DNA from: JAAZGD01 sp964489555
GTDB taxonomy: Bacteria > Bacillota > Clostridia > Peptostreptococcales > Anaerovoracaceae
DNA length: 64,000 nucleotides
Assembly: GCA_964489555.1 (NCBI GenBank)
Contig: CAZAZF010000009.1
Location: forward strand, 1-64,000
Direction of reading: 5' to 3'
Shown here: positions 32,665 to 41,159 of the stretch, piece after piece
How positions within the stretch are numbered: position 1 is the first letter of the stretch
How the letters are laid out: each line of letters opens with the position of its first letter
Notes under the pieces: generated by a model
Seen by the model: the letters and a program-made list of their open reading frames with translations, nothing else
Told to the model about the DNA's origin: nothing
Databases searched by the model: none
Position numbers and translations under genes: made by a program

Positions 32665-34080
32665 TTACTCTTTTTTCATGATGTACTCCGGTACATATTT
32701 TCTTAATTTCCTGGACGCAGTAGACTGGCTGATGCCAAGGGTTTTCCCCACAGATACGCTATCCGGGTTTTTGGCATACACACTGGAAAATACCTGTTTT
32801 TCGTATTCCTCCATGATTTGCTCCAATGTTCCTTCCATATCGACACTACTCTTTGCCTCTTCCAATTCCATGTCCCCCGGCAAGTCTTCCAACCGAATCA
32901 AGTCATTCTTGCATATCACCACAAGTCGTTCCACCAAATTTTCCACCTGCCGAATATTTCCCGGCCACTGTTGTTTTTCCAGCACACTAAACACATTGGA
33001 TTCCATTTGAACATTCCGGTCATATTTTTTATTAAACTTCTCCAAAAAATAGACAATTAGGGGCACAATATCATCCGGGCGATTTCTTAGCGGTGGAATA
33101 TCAATGGGAATCACATTCAAACGATAAAACAAATCTTCTCGAAAGGTCTTATTCCGAATATCTTTTTTTAAATCCCGATTGGTGGCTGTAATCAATCGGA
33201 AATCAACTTCAATTTTTTTCAGGCCACCAATACGGGTGATGAACTTCTCTTGAATCACCTGCAAAAGCTTGATTTGCATGTTAACGGGTAACTCCCCAAT
33301 TTCATCCAAAAATAGAGTGCCTTTATTCGCCAACTCTATTTTTCCATACTTGCCGCGCGTATCCGCTCCTGTAAAAGCCCCCTTTTCGTAGCCAAACAAC
33401 TCCGATTCAATAAGGTTGGACGGGATGGTGCCACAGTTGATTTCTATAAAAGGACCTTCGGCACGTTTGCTGGATTGATGGATCTTTCTAGCCACCACAC
33501 TTTTGCCAACCCCCGTTTCTCCGGTTATCAGCACATTGGCACTCGTATCTGCAACCTGGTACACGAGTTCTTTCAAATCCACCATCATTTTACTCTTAAT
33601 GACGAGCTCCGAATCATCCATACTCTTCTTTCGAAGATAGTCCAACTCGTCGTTGTAATGATTCAAAAGCTCAGTTAGCTTTTCATATTTTTCACTTAAG
33701 GTCTCCATGTTGGCGATATCAATGCTATTAAAACTAATGACATATTGTATGTTTTTCCCCTCGTCAAAAATGGGAACTCCCGTAGTCAAAATTGTATGCC
33801 CCAGTTTATTTTTCTGCACAATTGTGGCTTTTTTTTGTTCTTTCAGGACCACCGCAGTGACGGAAGGTCGAAAGATGCCTTCCTCTTCCAGGTCATAAAT
33901 CGACTTGCCCACCACTTCTTTTCTGGACACTCCGTAATGGTCTTCATAAGAATCGCTTACCCTTAATACTACCCCTTTTCCGTCTGTTAAGGTAACATCA
34001 TTCTCGTTGTCCATTACCCGGAACAAAATGTCCATCTCTCTTTCGCTAAAGCCTCTTTGCTCCATTTTTTTCTCTTTCAT
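32665..34080 (-). CDS. sigma-54-dependent transcriptional activator with PAS domain
   Basis: A 471-residue enhancer-binding protein. An N-terminal PAS domain (about 15-130, VTLTDGKGVVLRVSDSYEDHYG; TGVPIFDEGKNIQYVISF) senses an unknown cytoplasmic signal. The AAA+ domain (about 165-395) has Walker A GETGVGKS, the sigma-54 contact loop as GAFTGA, and Walker B TLFLDEIGE. A Fis-type HTH closes it (VGKTLGISQSTASRKL). It lies 24 bp after a close paralogue. Between the omega-amino acid operon and the TRAP operon, it probably drives one of their sigma-54 promoters; the nearest is at 32445-32460. Confidence 0.9.
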   Translation of the reverse strand: MKEKKMEQRGFSEREMDILFRVMDNENDVTLTDGKGVVLRVSDSYEDHYGVSRKEVVGKSIYDLEEEGIFRPSVTAVVLKEQKKATIVQKNKLGHTILTTGVPIFDEGKNIQYVISFNSIDIANMETLSEKYEKLTELLNHYNDELDYLRKKSMDDSELVIKSKMMVDLKELVYQVADTSANVLITGETGVGKSVVARKIHQSSKRAEGPFIEINCGTIPSNLIESELFGYEKGAFTGADTRGKYGKIELANKGTLFLDEIGELPVNMQIKLLQVIQEKFITRIGGLKKIEVDFRLITATNRDLKKDIRNKTFREDLFYRLNVIPIDIPPLRNRPDDIVPLIVYFLEKFNKKYDRNVQMESNVFSVLEKQQWPGNIRQVENLVERLVVICKNDLIRLEDLPGDMELEEAKSSVDMEGTLEQIMEEYEKQVFSSVYAKNPDSVSVGKTLGISQSTASRKLRKYVPEYIMKKE

Positions 34081-34104
34081 TTTTCGATATCACCTTCTTC
34101 CAAT

Positions 34105-35508
34105 CTACTGAATACCATATTTGTGCAGTTTCCTCACAACGCTGGATTGACCAATTTTTAATTCCCGCGCCATTTGATTGGTGGATAGTCCCCCCTCTCT
34201 CATTTCCTTAAGAATGCTCCGTTCAAACATTTCCATTCGTTGCTTGAGAGGAAGACGATTTTCCTGAATTTTATCCTGGGCTTCTGAAAATACATTAAGA
34301 AAATGTTGCTCATCAATTATTGGATTATTCCCAATGATAACCAGCCTTTCTACAATATTTTGTAACTCCCGAATATTCCCGGGCCAATCGTATTCCATCA
34401 TCATTTCCATGCATTTTTCAGACAGCTTTTTTCCCTTGTCATAAATTTTGTTGTTACTTTCCAGAAATTGGTGAAGAAGAAATGGGATGTCCTCTTTCCT
34501 TTCTCGAAGCGGTGGAATATGAATTGGCAAAACATTAATACGGTAAAAAAGATCCTCTCGAAACTTATTGTCTAAGATACTGCGCCGTAAATCCTTGTTC
34601 GTGGCTGCAATAAGGCGAAAATCAACCGACTGATAATTGATGCCTCCTACCGGCATCATCCGCTTTTCCTGTACCAACTGAAGAAGTTTTTTTTGCGTTT
34701 GAAGAGAGATCTCTCCAATCTCATCTAAAAATAATGTTCCTCCATTGGCCATTTCAACTTTCCCTCGCTGGCCCTTGGACAAAGCACCTGTAAACGCACC
34801 GGGAGCGTATCCAAATAATTCTACTTCAACCAACTCTTCCGGAACCGCACTGCAATTGATTTCAATAAAAGGTTTGCTGCTTCGGCTACTTTGCTTATGT
34901 ATTAAATTGGCAACCAGATTTTTCCCTACGCCCGTTTCCCCGGTTATCATAATATTGGCATCAGACCCTGCCGCTTCCGGAATCGAACCATAAATTTTTC
35001 GCATCGTCGGATTGCTGGTTTGTACTCCAAAAAACTCTGCATCTCCCGTATCGGACTCAAAGATATCGAAAGGATGTGGATTGACCAGTTCATTTAGCCG
35101 CAGATATTTCTGATTGAAGTTCGACATCTCCGCAATATCAATCGCCGGAAAACTGACAACATATTCCACTTCACCCTCTTCATCAAAAACAGGCACCCCT
35201 GTAGTAAGAATGTCTTCCCCAAAACCAGTTCGTTGAAGTAGCGTCACTTTCTTCTTATGAAGAAGCACTTGCCTTGTAACGGAAGGATAAAAGACTCCTT
35301 CTCCTTCCAATTCTTCAACCGTTTTTCCTAATACATCTTCTTCTTTTACCTTGTAATTTTTCATATAGTTGTTGTTGATGCGAACGGCAACCCCATTTCG
35401 GTCCGCAGCAAAAACATCGATGTCCTCTGCCATAATTTCAAAAAAACAATTTAGCCGGATGTCCACCATTTTGGAATGATTCTCATTTTTTTTAAATTCA
35501 GTCATCAT
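34105..35508 (-). CDS. sigma-54-dependent transcriptional activator with PAS domain (paralogue)
   Basis: A 467-residue enhancer-binding protein closely related to its downstream neighbour. PAS domain (VAVRINNNYMKNYKVKEED; TGVPVFDEEGEVEYVVSF), AAA+ domain with Walker A GETGVGKN, GAFTGA loop, Walker B TLFLDEIGE, and a C-terminal HTH (NQMARELKIGQSSVVRKL). I choose the ATG at 35508, which has AAGAGG 8 nt upstream, gives a length like the paralogue, and leaves room for the TRAP terminator; an upstream in-frame extension to 35607 is unlikely. Its place next to the TRAP genes suggests it activates the TRAP promoter (38763-38778) and perhaps the divergent dehydrogenase promoter. Confidence 0.88.
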   Translation of the reverse strand: MMTEFKKNENHSKMVDIRLNCFFEIMAEDIDVFAADRNGVAVRINNNYMKNYKVKEEDVLGKTVEELEGEGVFYPSVTRQVLLHKKKVTLLQRTGFGEDILTTGVPVFDEEGEVEYVVSFPAIDIAEMSNFNQKYLRLNELVNPHPFDIFESDTGDAEFFGVQTSNPTMRKIYGSIPEAAGSDANIMITGETGVGKNLVANLIHKQSSRSSKPFIEINCSAVPEELVEVELFGYAPGAFTGALSKGQRGKVEMANGGTLFLDEIGEISLQTQKKLLQLVQEKRMMPVGGINYQSVDFRLIAATNKDLRRSILDNKFREDLFYRINVLPIHIPPLRERKEDIPFLLHQFLESNNKIYDKGKKLSEKCMEMMMEYDWPGNIRELQNIVERLVIIGNNPIIDEQHFLNVFSEAQDKIQENRLPLKQRMEMFERSILKEMREGGLSTNQMARELKIGQSSVVRKLHKYGIQ

Positions 35509-35610
35509 TTTCATCCTCTTATTTTGCCAATTTTCATCATCATACCAACTTTGCCTCATCAATTCAAGAAATTTGCTCACACGGATTTTCGCACCATTTC
35601 TTTTCAATAA

Positions 35611-35643
35611 AAAACCGGAAGGGATATCTTACCCGTCCGGTTT
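35611..35643 (-). terminator. terminator of the TRAP operon
   Basis: On the minus strand AAACCGGACGGG and CCCTTCCGGTTT pair around about 8 nt and TTTTTTATTG follows, 21 bp past the dctM stop. Confidence 0.85.
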
Positions 35644-35663
35644 AATTAAGTTGCAATATTAGA

Positions 35664-36950
35664 TCATTGAATCAGTGCTAAAGAAAACCAGGGTACATAG
35701 GTTACCAAAAGCAATACAATGCACAGCACCGCTGAAAACATAAAAGCATACCGGAACAAGTTTTCTACAGGAACCTTTGAAATGGCTGATGCCACAAACA
35801 AGGTGGATCCATAAGGCGGAGTCACAAAACCAATGCCCAAGTTTAAAACCAGCATTACCCCAAATTGAACCGGGTCCATTCCAAACTCCGTAACAAGCGG
35901 AAGAAAGATGGGCCCCAAGATGATGATGGCCGGAATGATATCAATCAACATCCCAACCACTAGCAAGACAATGTTTAATAATATCAAAACAACAATTTTA
36001 TTGTCCGTTACGCTAAGAATGAATTCGCTGATTTGATTTGGGATTCTTTCTAGACTAAGAAATTTTGCCATGGAGGCGGAAAAAGCGATAATAAAACTGG
36101 TAATTCCGTTGATGATTGCCGCTGTATAGAGTGCTTTCAGAAGCTTTTTAAATGTAAGTTCCCTATATATAAACATTCCTACAATAATGGAGTACACCAC
36201 AGCAACTACTGCCGATTCTGTAGGCGTAAATACGCCGGAATAAATTCCTCCTAAAATGATTACCGGAGCCAACAAAGCCCAGATCCCACGCCTGAGGCAA
36301 TGGAAAATATTCTTTAAATTAGGACGCGTATCGCTGCCTCCGTAACCGTGTTTTTTCGATATGATAAAGCAAGCTGTCATCAATACCACCGCCATCATCA
36401 ACCCTGGAATGATCCCCGCTATGAACAACGCACCAATGCTGGTATTGGTGGCTACTCCATATATAACAAAAGGTATGCTGGGCGGAATAATAATTCCAAT
36501 TGCCCCCGCTGAAGCCACTAAGGTGGCGCTGAAGGACCTTCCATATTTCTTTTCGGTCATGGAGGGAATTAACAAAGAACCAACCGCAGAAGTGGTTGCA
36601 TTCCCAGACCCGGTAATGGCTCCGAAAAAAGTACTGGTCATTACAGTAACCAATCCCAACCCACCTGTTAAAAACCCGATAATAGAATCGGCAACATCTA
36701 CAAGCCTACGGGCAATTCCACCCTCTGCCATAATCACTCCGGCTAAAATGAAAAAAGGAATGGCCAGTAGCACAAAAGAATTGAGGCCTGTAAAGCAGTT
36801 TTGGGCCACAATTGAAATCGGCATGCTGGAGAAAAAGGCATAAGTTACAATTGTTGACAAGCCAATGGCATATCCTACTGGAATTCCCAAGAAAATAAGA
36901 AGCACCATGCCGCCAAAAAGTACTAATATACTCATATCACTTCCTCCCAT
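35664..36950 (-). CDS. dctM: TRAP transporter large permease (DctM)
   Basis: A 428-residue inner-membrane protein with about 12 hydrophobic segments. Family marks: LGIPVGYAIGLS near 20, FFILAGVIMAEGGIARRLVD near 61, GAITGSGNATTSAVGSLLIPSM near 110 and IIPPSIPFVIYGVATNTSIG near 153. It uses the ion gradient to drive uptake of an acidic solute delivered by DctP. It overlaps dctQ by 19 bp. Substrate is not readable from the sequence, but the sigma-54 control and nearby omega-aminotransferase and hydroxyacid dehydrogenases suggest a carboxylated amino or hydroxy acid. Confidence 0.92.
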   Translation of the reverse strand: MGGSDMSILVLFGGMVLLIFLGIPVGYAIGLSTIVTYAFFSSMPISIVAQNCFTGLNSFVLLAIPFFILAGVIMAEGGIARRLVDVADSIIGFLTGGLGLVTVMTSTFFGAITGSGNATTSAVGSLLIPSMTEKKYGRSFSATLVASAGAIGIIIPPSIPFVIYGVATNTSIGALFIAGIIPGLMMAVVLMTACFIISKKHGYGGSDTRPNLKNIFHCLRRGIWALLAPVIILGGIYSGVFTPTESAVVAVVYSIIVGMFIYRELTFKKLLKALYTAAIINGITSFIIAFSASMAKFLSLERIPNQISEFILSVTDNKIVVLILLNIVLLVVGMLIDIIPAIIILGPIFLPLVTEFGMDPVQFGVMLVLNLGIGFVTPPYGSTLFVASAISKVPVENLFRYAFMFSAVLCIVLLLVTYVPWFSLALIQ

Positions 36951-37462
36951 TCATCTCTTTTTACACCGGTGATTGCCTGAATGGAATATAGTGCAATCTC
37001 TGCAACAAGACGAATGCACACCACCAAAGCGCTGAAGGGAATGCTCATGTAGGCAATCCACATTGGAATGCCAGTTGATGCTCCATAGACTCCTGTCCCC
37101 ATTTGATTAAAAACGATTTGGCTTCCATAGTATAAAACAAAAAGACTGGTAAGAAACCAAAAGATATCAACAATGATATAGTTGATTTTTTCCCGTCTCC
37201 ATTTTCCTTTTTTCCCAAAAGAATCCGGTAGCAGTTTAACCTGGATATGCTCTTTCGTATGTATTCCTGCGCTAACACCCAACCAAGATACCCACACAAA
37301 AATAAATTTCCCCAACTCTTCGGACCAATACAGGGCGGCGCCCATTACATACCTCGTAAATACCTGGGCAAAAATGACAACCACCATAACCATCATCATT
37401 ACAATCATTGTCCATTTCTCAAACCCGTTATAAATTCTAAAAAATCCTTTTACTGCGGACAT
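36932..37462 (-). CDS. dctQ: TRAP transporter small permease (DctQ)
   Basis: A 176-residue membrane protein with four hydrophobic segments and the family feature YWSEELGKFIFVWVSWLGVSAG. It forms the membrane complex with DctM. Start at 37462 because AAAGGAGGGCGAT is directly before that ATG; an upstream in-frame ATG would include the strong intercistronic hairpin. It overlaps dctM by 19 bp, so translation is coupled. Confidence 0.9.
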   Translation of the reverse strand: MSAVKGFFRIYNGFEKWTMIVMMMVMVVVIFAQVFTRYVMGAALYWSEELGKFIFVWVSWLGVSAGIHTKEHIQVKLLPDSFGKKGKWRREKINYIIVDIFWFLTSLFVLYYGSQIVFNQMGTGVYGASTGIPMWIAYMSIPFSALVVCIRLVAEIALYSIQAITGVKRDEWEEVI

Positions 37463-37511
37463 ATCGCCCTCCTTTTGAAGTCTTTCAACAAGATCTTCTT
37501 GCCCACTTACG

Positions 37512-37550
37512 GGGAGAGTTTGTCCTGCTGTTTGAGCAACAAACTCTCCC
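37512..37550 (-). other. stable intercistronic hairpin between dctP and dctQ
   Basis: GGGAGAGTTTGT and ACAAACTCTCCC form a perfect 12-bp stem around a 15-nt loop in the 147-bp gap. No T-run follows, so it is not a normal terminator. It more likely protects the dctP transcript or partly stops elongation, giving more binding protein than permease. Confidence 0.65.
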
Positions 37551-37609
37551 TTCAACTTACTTGATTCTATTATTGGGTTACTTCATCACTATGATTTTTG
37601 AAAGGTTTT

Positions 37610-38614
37610 TTAAAGCCCGATCATCTCATAAAGTGCCGGGTTAATTCTGGAACGATATTCTTCCAGCACCACACGACTTGCCTGTACAAAAGTGTCTCTC
37701 TCGGCATCCGATAGTACATATTCAACACAGCCGGCTTCATCCATAACATCGGTTGCATATTGTTCCGCTTCTTCAACAATCATTCTTTCCTGAACGGTGT
37801 ATGCTTCATGACTGGCTTCCAATACCAATTGCTGTAAATCTTCCGGAAGACTGTTCATAAAATCAGTATTGATGATACTTACCATCAATAATGCCTGATG
37901 ATTTGTCAGCGTATATTCTTTTGCCACCTCATAGAACTTGCCACTTCTCATATAGAGCGGAGAGGTGTCAACGCCATCGATGGCTCCTTGTTGAAGGGCC
38001 GTGTAAATTTCACTGAATCCCATGGGGATGGCGGTACCATTCCATGATTTATAAAGGGACATGTTCATTTGATTTTCTTGGCATCGGATCTTTAATCCAG
38101 CAAGGTCATTCACACTGGTGATGGCTTTCTTGTTATTAAGCAAGGCTTTAAAAGATCCATCGGCAAAATCCAAAGCACGGATATTGGAATTCTCAACCAG
38201 TCTTTCCTTCAAGAAATCACCAACTTCTCCATCCAGGAATCCATACATTTCTTGTCTATCCATGAATACATAGGGGAGCTCTGTGATATACCAATCCGGC
38301 GCATAAGTAGAAAGGTACGCACTGGATATAATGCCCATTTCTAAGTTTCCAAGATGGACTGATTCTGCAATTTCACGTTCATCGCCCATTGCGCTATCAT
38401 TAAAGTACTCGACTTTAACCCGGCCATCCGAACCATCTTCCATCAATTGCTTAAATATTAAAGTGGCTTCGGAACAAGGTGTATCAATAGTTTCGTCTGA
38501 AGCAATTCGAATGAGATATGTTTCTTCGCCTTCTCCCGCAGGCTCAGAACCACCACATGCGGTTACCCCCATTACTAGCATAAGACATAATAATACAACT
38601 AAAAATTTCTTCAT
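37610..38614 (-). CDS. dctP: TRAP transporter solute-binding lipoprotein (DctP)
   Basis: A 334-residue extracellular binding protein. The start at 38614 is supported by AGAGAGGAG upstream and by the lipoprotein signal MKKFLVVLLCLMLVMGVTAC, whose Cys20 would be lipidated. Family regions: FNDSAMGDEREIAESVHLGNLEMG, GLKIRCQENQMN with the substrate carboxylate-binding Arg, and FSEIYTALQQGAIDGVDTSP. First gene of the operon, with a sigma-54 promoter 150 bp upstream. The conserved Arg indicates a carboxylate ligand; which one is unknown. Confidence 0.93.
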   Translation of the reverse strand: MKKFLVVLLCLMLVMGVTACGGSEPAGEGEETYLIRIASDETIDTPCSEATLIFKQLMEDGSDGRVKVEYFNDSAMGDEREIAESVHLGNLEMGIISSAYLSTYAPDWYITELPYVFMDRQEMYGFLDGEVGDFLKERLVENSNIRALDFADGSFKALLNNKKAITSVNDLAGLKIRCQENQMNMSLYKSWNGTAIPMGFSEIYTALQQGAIDGVDTSPLYMRSGKFYEVAKEYTLTNHQALLMVSIINTDFMNSLPEDLQQLVLEASHEAYTVQERMIVEEAEQYATDVMDEAGCVEYVLSDAERDTFVQASRVVLEEYRSRINPALYEMIGL

Positions 38615-38762
38615 TTCTTTCTCCTCTCTTTGATTCGATAACACTTTTAAAACCCGGCACTTAGACAAGTAGCTCCGCTTATCAGAAATCCCCAAAACGC
38701 CTTCCAGAGACATTGGTTAGCTAATCCCATATTGACACTTCATGCCGTTACCACAATATTCT

Positions 38763-38778
38763 GCAATATCCATGCCAG
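38763..38778 (-). promoter_or_regulatory. sigma-54 promoter of the TRAP operon
   Basis: On the minus strand CTGGCATGGATATTGC has GG and GC exactly 10 bp apart. Transcription would start near 38751, leaving a leader of about 135 nt before dctP. Confidence 0.8.
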
Positions 38779-38955
38779 TCTTTTTTTGTTATAAAAATAA
38801 CTTATTCTTACCCCTTTGCGTAAACAGCAAAATTGGGTTGAGTTTATATATAGTAACCGCAAATTTGTTGAATTTTTGAGGCTATTTTTTCATCTGCTTC
38901 CCCTTGGGTCGAACCTTGGGTGAGTTAACCGAATGATTTTCTCGCAACTCTTGTT

Positions 38956-38977
38956 ATGTATGCACAATTGCATACAT
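38956..38977. promoter_or_regulatory. 22-bp palindrome between divergent sigma-54 promoters
   Basis: ATGTATGCA and TGCATACAT are perfect 9-bp arms around CAAT. It is about 180 bp from each of the two outward-facing sigma-54 promoters, the right position for a shared enhancer site of an activator. Bases 38615-39211 contain no gene. Confidence 0.6.
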
Positions 38978-39144
38978 TGTTATCTAAAATTGGATACTCC
39001 CGCGAAAAGCAGTCACCTGTTTGGCTCTCTTTTGGTGCTGTACTGCTGACCTTTCTGCCCAGTTTCTTGGTATATTTGTTTAGAGGCCAATTCATTTTAC
39101 CATAAACCACAAAAATTACCTTATTATGACCCCCTCCTTCGAAA

Positions 39145-39160
39145 TTGGCATCATTCTTGC
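39145..39160 (+). promoter_or_regulatory. sigma-54 promoter of the hydroxyacid dehydrogenase genes
   Basis: TTGGCATCATTCTTGC has GG and GC exactly 10 bp apart. The start would be near 39172, 40 bp before the first ATG. Confidence 0.8.
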
Positions 39161-39211
39161 GAATTTTATCAATTAAACTATCATCTAAGACTCTAATGGA
39201 GGGATTGCCCT

Positions 39212-40123
39212 ATGAATGAGGAGATAAAAAAGATTACCATTATCGGAGCCGGCACCCAAGGCTCCATGTTGGCATTTCGCGCAGTAGCTTATCAAAACAA
39301 GGTTCAAGTTTATGATATTTCTGAAGAAGCAACTCGTTCCGTTCCGGCCAAGATTGAAAAGTGGCTAAACGAATGGGTCCGACAAGGAAAAATTGATGAA
39401 GAAATGCGTCGCAATGCTTTGGAGAATTTATCAACAACCTCGAATCTGCAGGAGGCTTTGGAAGATTCAGATTTGGTGATTGAAAATGTGCCGGAAGTGT
39501 TATTATTAAAGCAAAAGGTTTGGGAAGAAGTGGACCACTATGCCCCAGAAAAAACACTATTAACAACCAACAGTTCTTCCTTGAAGTCTTCAGATATTGG
39601 TAAAAACGTTTCAAGAAAGTCAAAAACTTTTAATGTAAATTTCATGACTCCTACAGAGGATGATCTGGTCGAGGTGATGTGGAATGGCTTTACCTCTGAT
39701 GAAACAAAGCATCTTGCCTTAGACTATTTAACCGGCTTGAAACATGTACCCATTGTCACAAATATGGAGATAAAGGGATTCTCTCTCAATCGAGTGTGGC
39801 GAGCAATTAAAAAGGAATGTTTAAAGCTATGGGCGAATGGCTATATTAGCCCGGAAGACTTCGACAGAGCCTGGATTTTGGAATGGGGCACACCTTATGG
39901 ACCTTTTGCACTGATGGACAAGGTGGGGCTAGACATTGTCAGGCAAATCGAAATGACCTATTATGATGAAAGTCAGGATCCCAATGATCTTCCTCCCATT
40001 GCACTGGATGAAATGATTAAAGAAGGTCGTCTGGGGGAAAAAACTCAAAAAGGTTTCTACAACTATCCAAATCCCGCATACCAGCAAGAGGGTTGGTTAA
40101 AAGGTGAAAACAAAAAAGAATAA
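39212..40123 (+). CDS. 3-hydroxyacyl-CoA dehydrogenase family protein lacking catalytic His
   Basis: A 303-residue NAD-binding dehydrogenase-fold protein. Rossmann ITIIGAGTQGSMLA (9-22), then SDLVIENVPE (86-95), TTNSSSLKSSDI (118-129), and the C-terminal family ending GRLGEKTQKGFYNYP. In this family the catalytic His lies in HFFNP; here the segment reads NFMTP, with Asn143 in the His position, while the following Glu154 is kept. So it may not be a standard 3-hydroxyacyl oxidoreductase. GGAGGG precedes the ATG. First gene after a sigma-54 promoter, 48 bp before a second family member on the same strand. Confidence 0.8.
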   Translation: MNEEIKKITIIGAGTQGSMLAFRAVAYQNKVQVYDISEEATRSVPAKIEKWLNEWVRQGKIDEEMRRNALENLSTTSNLQEALEDSDLVIENVPEVLLLKQKVWEEVDHYAPEKTLLTTNSSSLKSSDIGKNVSRKSKTFNVNFMTPTEDDLVEVMWNGFTSDETKHLALDYLTGLKHVPIVTNMEIKGFSLNRVWRAIKKECLKLWANGYISPEDFDRAWILEWGTPYGPFALMDKVGLDIVRQIEMTYYDESQDPNDLPPIALDEMIKEGRLGEKTQKGFYNYPNPAYQQEGWLKGENKKE

Positions 40124-40171
40124 AAACCCCAAAAAATCCGCTACAAATAATTTGAGTGTATGAGGTGAAAC

Positions 40172-41119
40172 ATGAAAAAACAACCACAAGATTTTAAAAA
40201 AGTTACCATTATTGGAGGAGGTTTTATAGGGTATAGCTGGGCCATTGTATTTGCCCGCAAAGGGATTCCGGTGGTTGTATATAACCGGAAATCAGCAACC
40301 TTCGACACCATTGTGCCGCGAATTTCGGAGGGATTAACTTTTCTTAAGCAAGAGGGAGTCATTAATGAAGATGTGGTAAATAGAGCTTTGAATATCGTCA
40401 CGGTGACAGATAATCTGGAAGAGGCCGTAAAAAATACCGATTATGTTCAGGAATGTCTATGGGAAGATTTGGAATTAAAGCGAGAGATGTTTGTAAAACT
40501 TACTGATCTTTTGCCTGATGATGTAGCCATTGGCTCAAGTTGTTCTGGTCTTCGAATCACAGATATTGCAAGTCGTGTAACAAATGCTCCTGAAAGATGC
40601 ATGGTGGCCCATCCAACCAACCCTCCTCATCTCATTCCTTTTATGGAAATCTCCGGAGACAACGCTTCCCAGGAGATGAAGGATTCCGTTTTTGCTTTTA
40701 TGGAATTTATCGGCCAAAAACCAATTCAGTGCAAAGAAGTATATGGATATGTTTTAAATCGTATTCAATTATCCCTTATCCAAGAATCTCTCTATTTGGT
40801 CCAACAGGGAATTTGTAATGTAGAGGCAGTAGAAAGAGCTCTTACAGACGGGTTGGGTCTACGTTGGGCTTTTACGGGCCCTTATGGCGTAGAAGAACTA
40901 AACTCAGCAAACCTGGAAGAAGGCCTATCAAAATATAAAGATTATATGATTGAATTCTTCACCAATCAACAGAAAAAGGTAACTGATTATGACGAAGAAT
41001 TTATCAAAAATGTGGTGAAGGAATTCCAGCCCATTATGAAAGGGAAAAGCCACGAGGAATACTTGTTATGGCGGGACAAAATGGTAACCAGAGCCCGTCT
41101 ATTGAAGGAAGAAGAGTAA
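40172..41119 (+). CDS. 3-hydroxyacid dehydrogenase, lambda-crystallin/L-carnitine dehydrogenase-like
   Basis: A 315-residue NAD-dependent dehydrogenase. Rossmann VTIIGGGFIGYSWAIVFARKG (11-31), SSCSGLRITDI, catalytic His147 in MVAHPTNPPHLIPFMEI, and GLGLRWAFTGPYGVEELN. The HPxNPPHLIP and GLRWAF-GP patterns are those of L-gulonate 3-dehydrogenase (lambda-crystallin) and L-carnitine dehydrogenase rather than of CoA-ester enzymes. It should oxidise a free 3-hydroxyacid to the 3-oxo acid. GAGGTG is the ribosome site. Co-transcribed with the His-less homologue upstream and ending in a strong terminator. The substrate may be what the divergent TRAP system imports. Confidence 0.83.
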   Translation: MKKQPQDFKKVTIIGGGFIGYSWAIVFARKGIPVVVYNRKSATFDTIVPRISEGLTFLKQEGVINEDVVNRALNIVTVTDNLEEAVKNTDYVQECLWEDLELKREMFVKLTDLLPDDVAIGSSCSGLRITDIASRVTNAPERCMVAHPTNPPHLIPFMEISGDNASQEMKDSVFAFMEFIGQKPIQCKEVYGYVLNRIQLSLIQESLYLVQQGICNVEAVERALTDGLGLRWAFTGPYGVEELNSANLEEGLSKYKDYMIEFFTNQQKKVTDYDEEFIKNVVKEFQPIMKGKSHEEYLLWRDKMVTRARLLKEEE

Positions 41120-41123
41120 AAAG

Positions 41124-41159
41124 CAGAAGGGATGATCTCTTGTAGAATCATCCCTTCTG
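41124..41159. terminator. bidirectional terminator between convergent genes
   Basis: CAGAAGGGATGAT and ATCATCCCTTCTG are perfect 13-bp arms around 10 nt. It serves the dehydrogenase pair on the plus strand and overlaps the last codons of the metal transporter on the minus strand. Confidence 0.8.
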
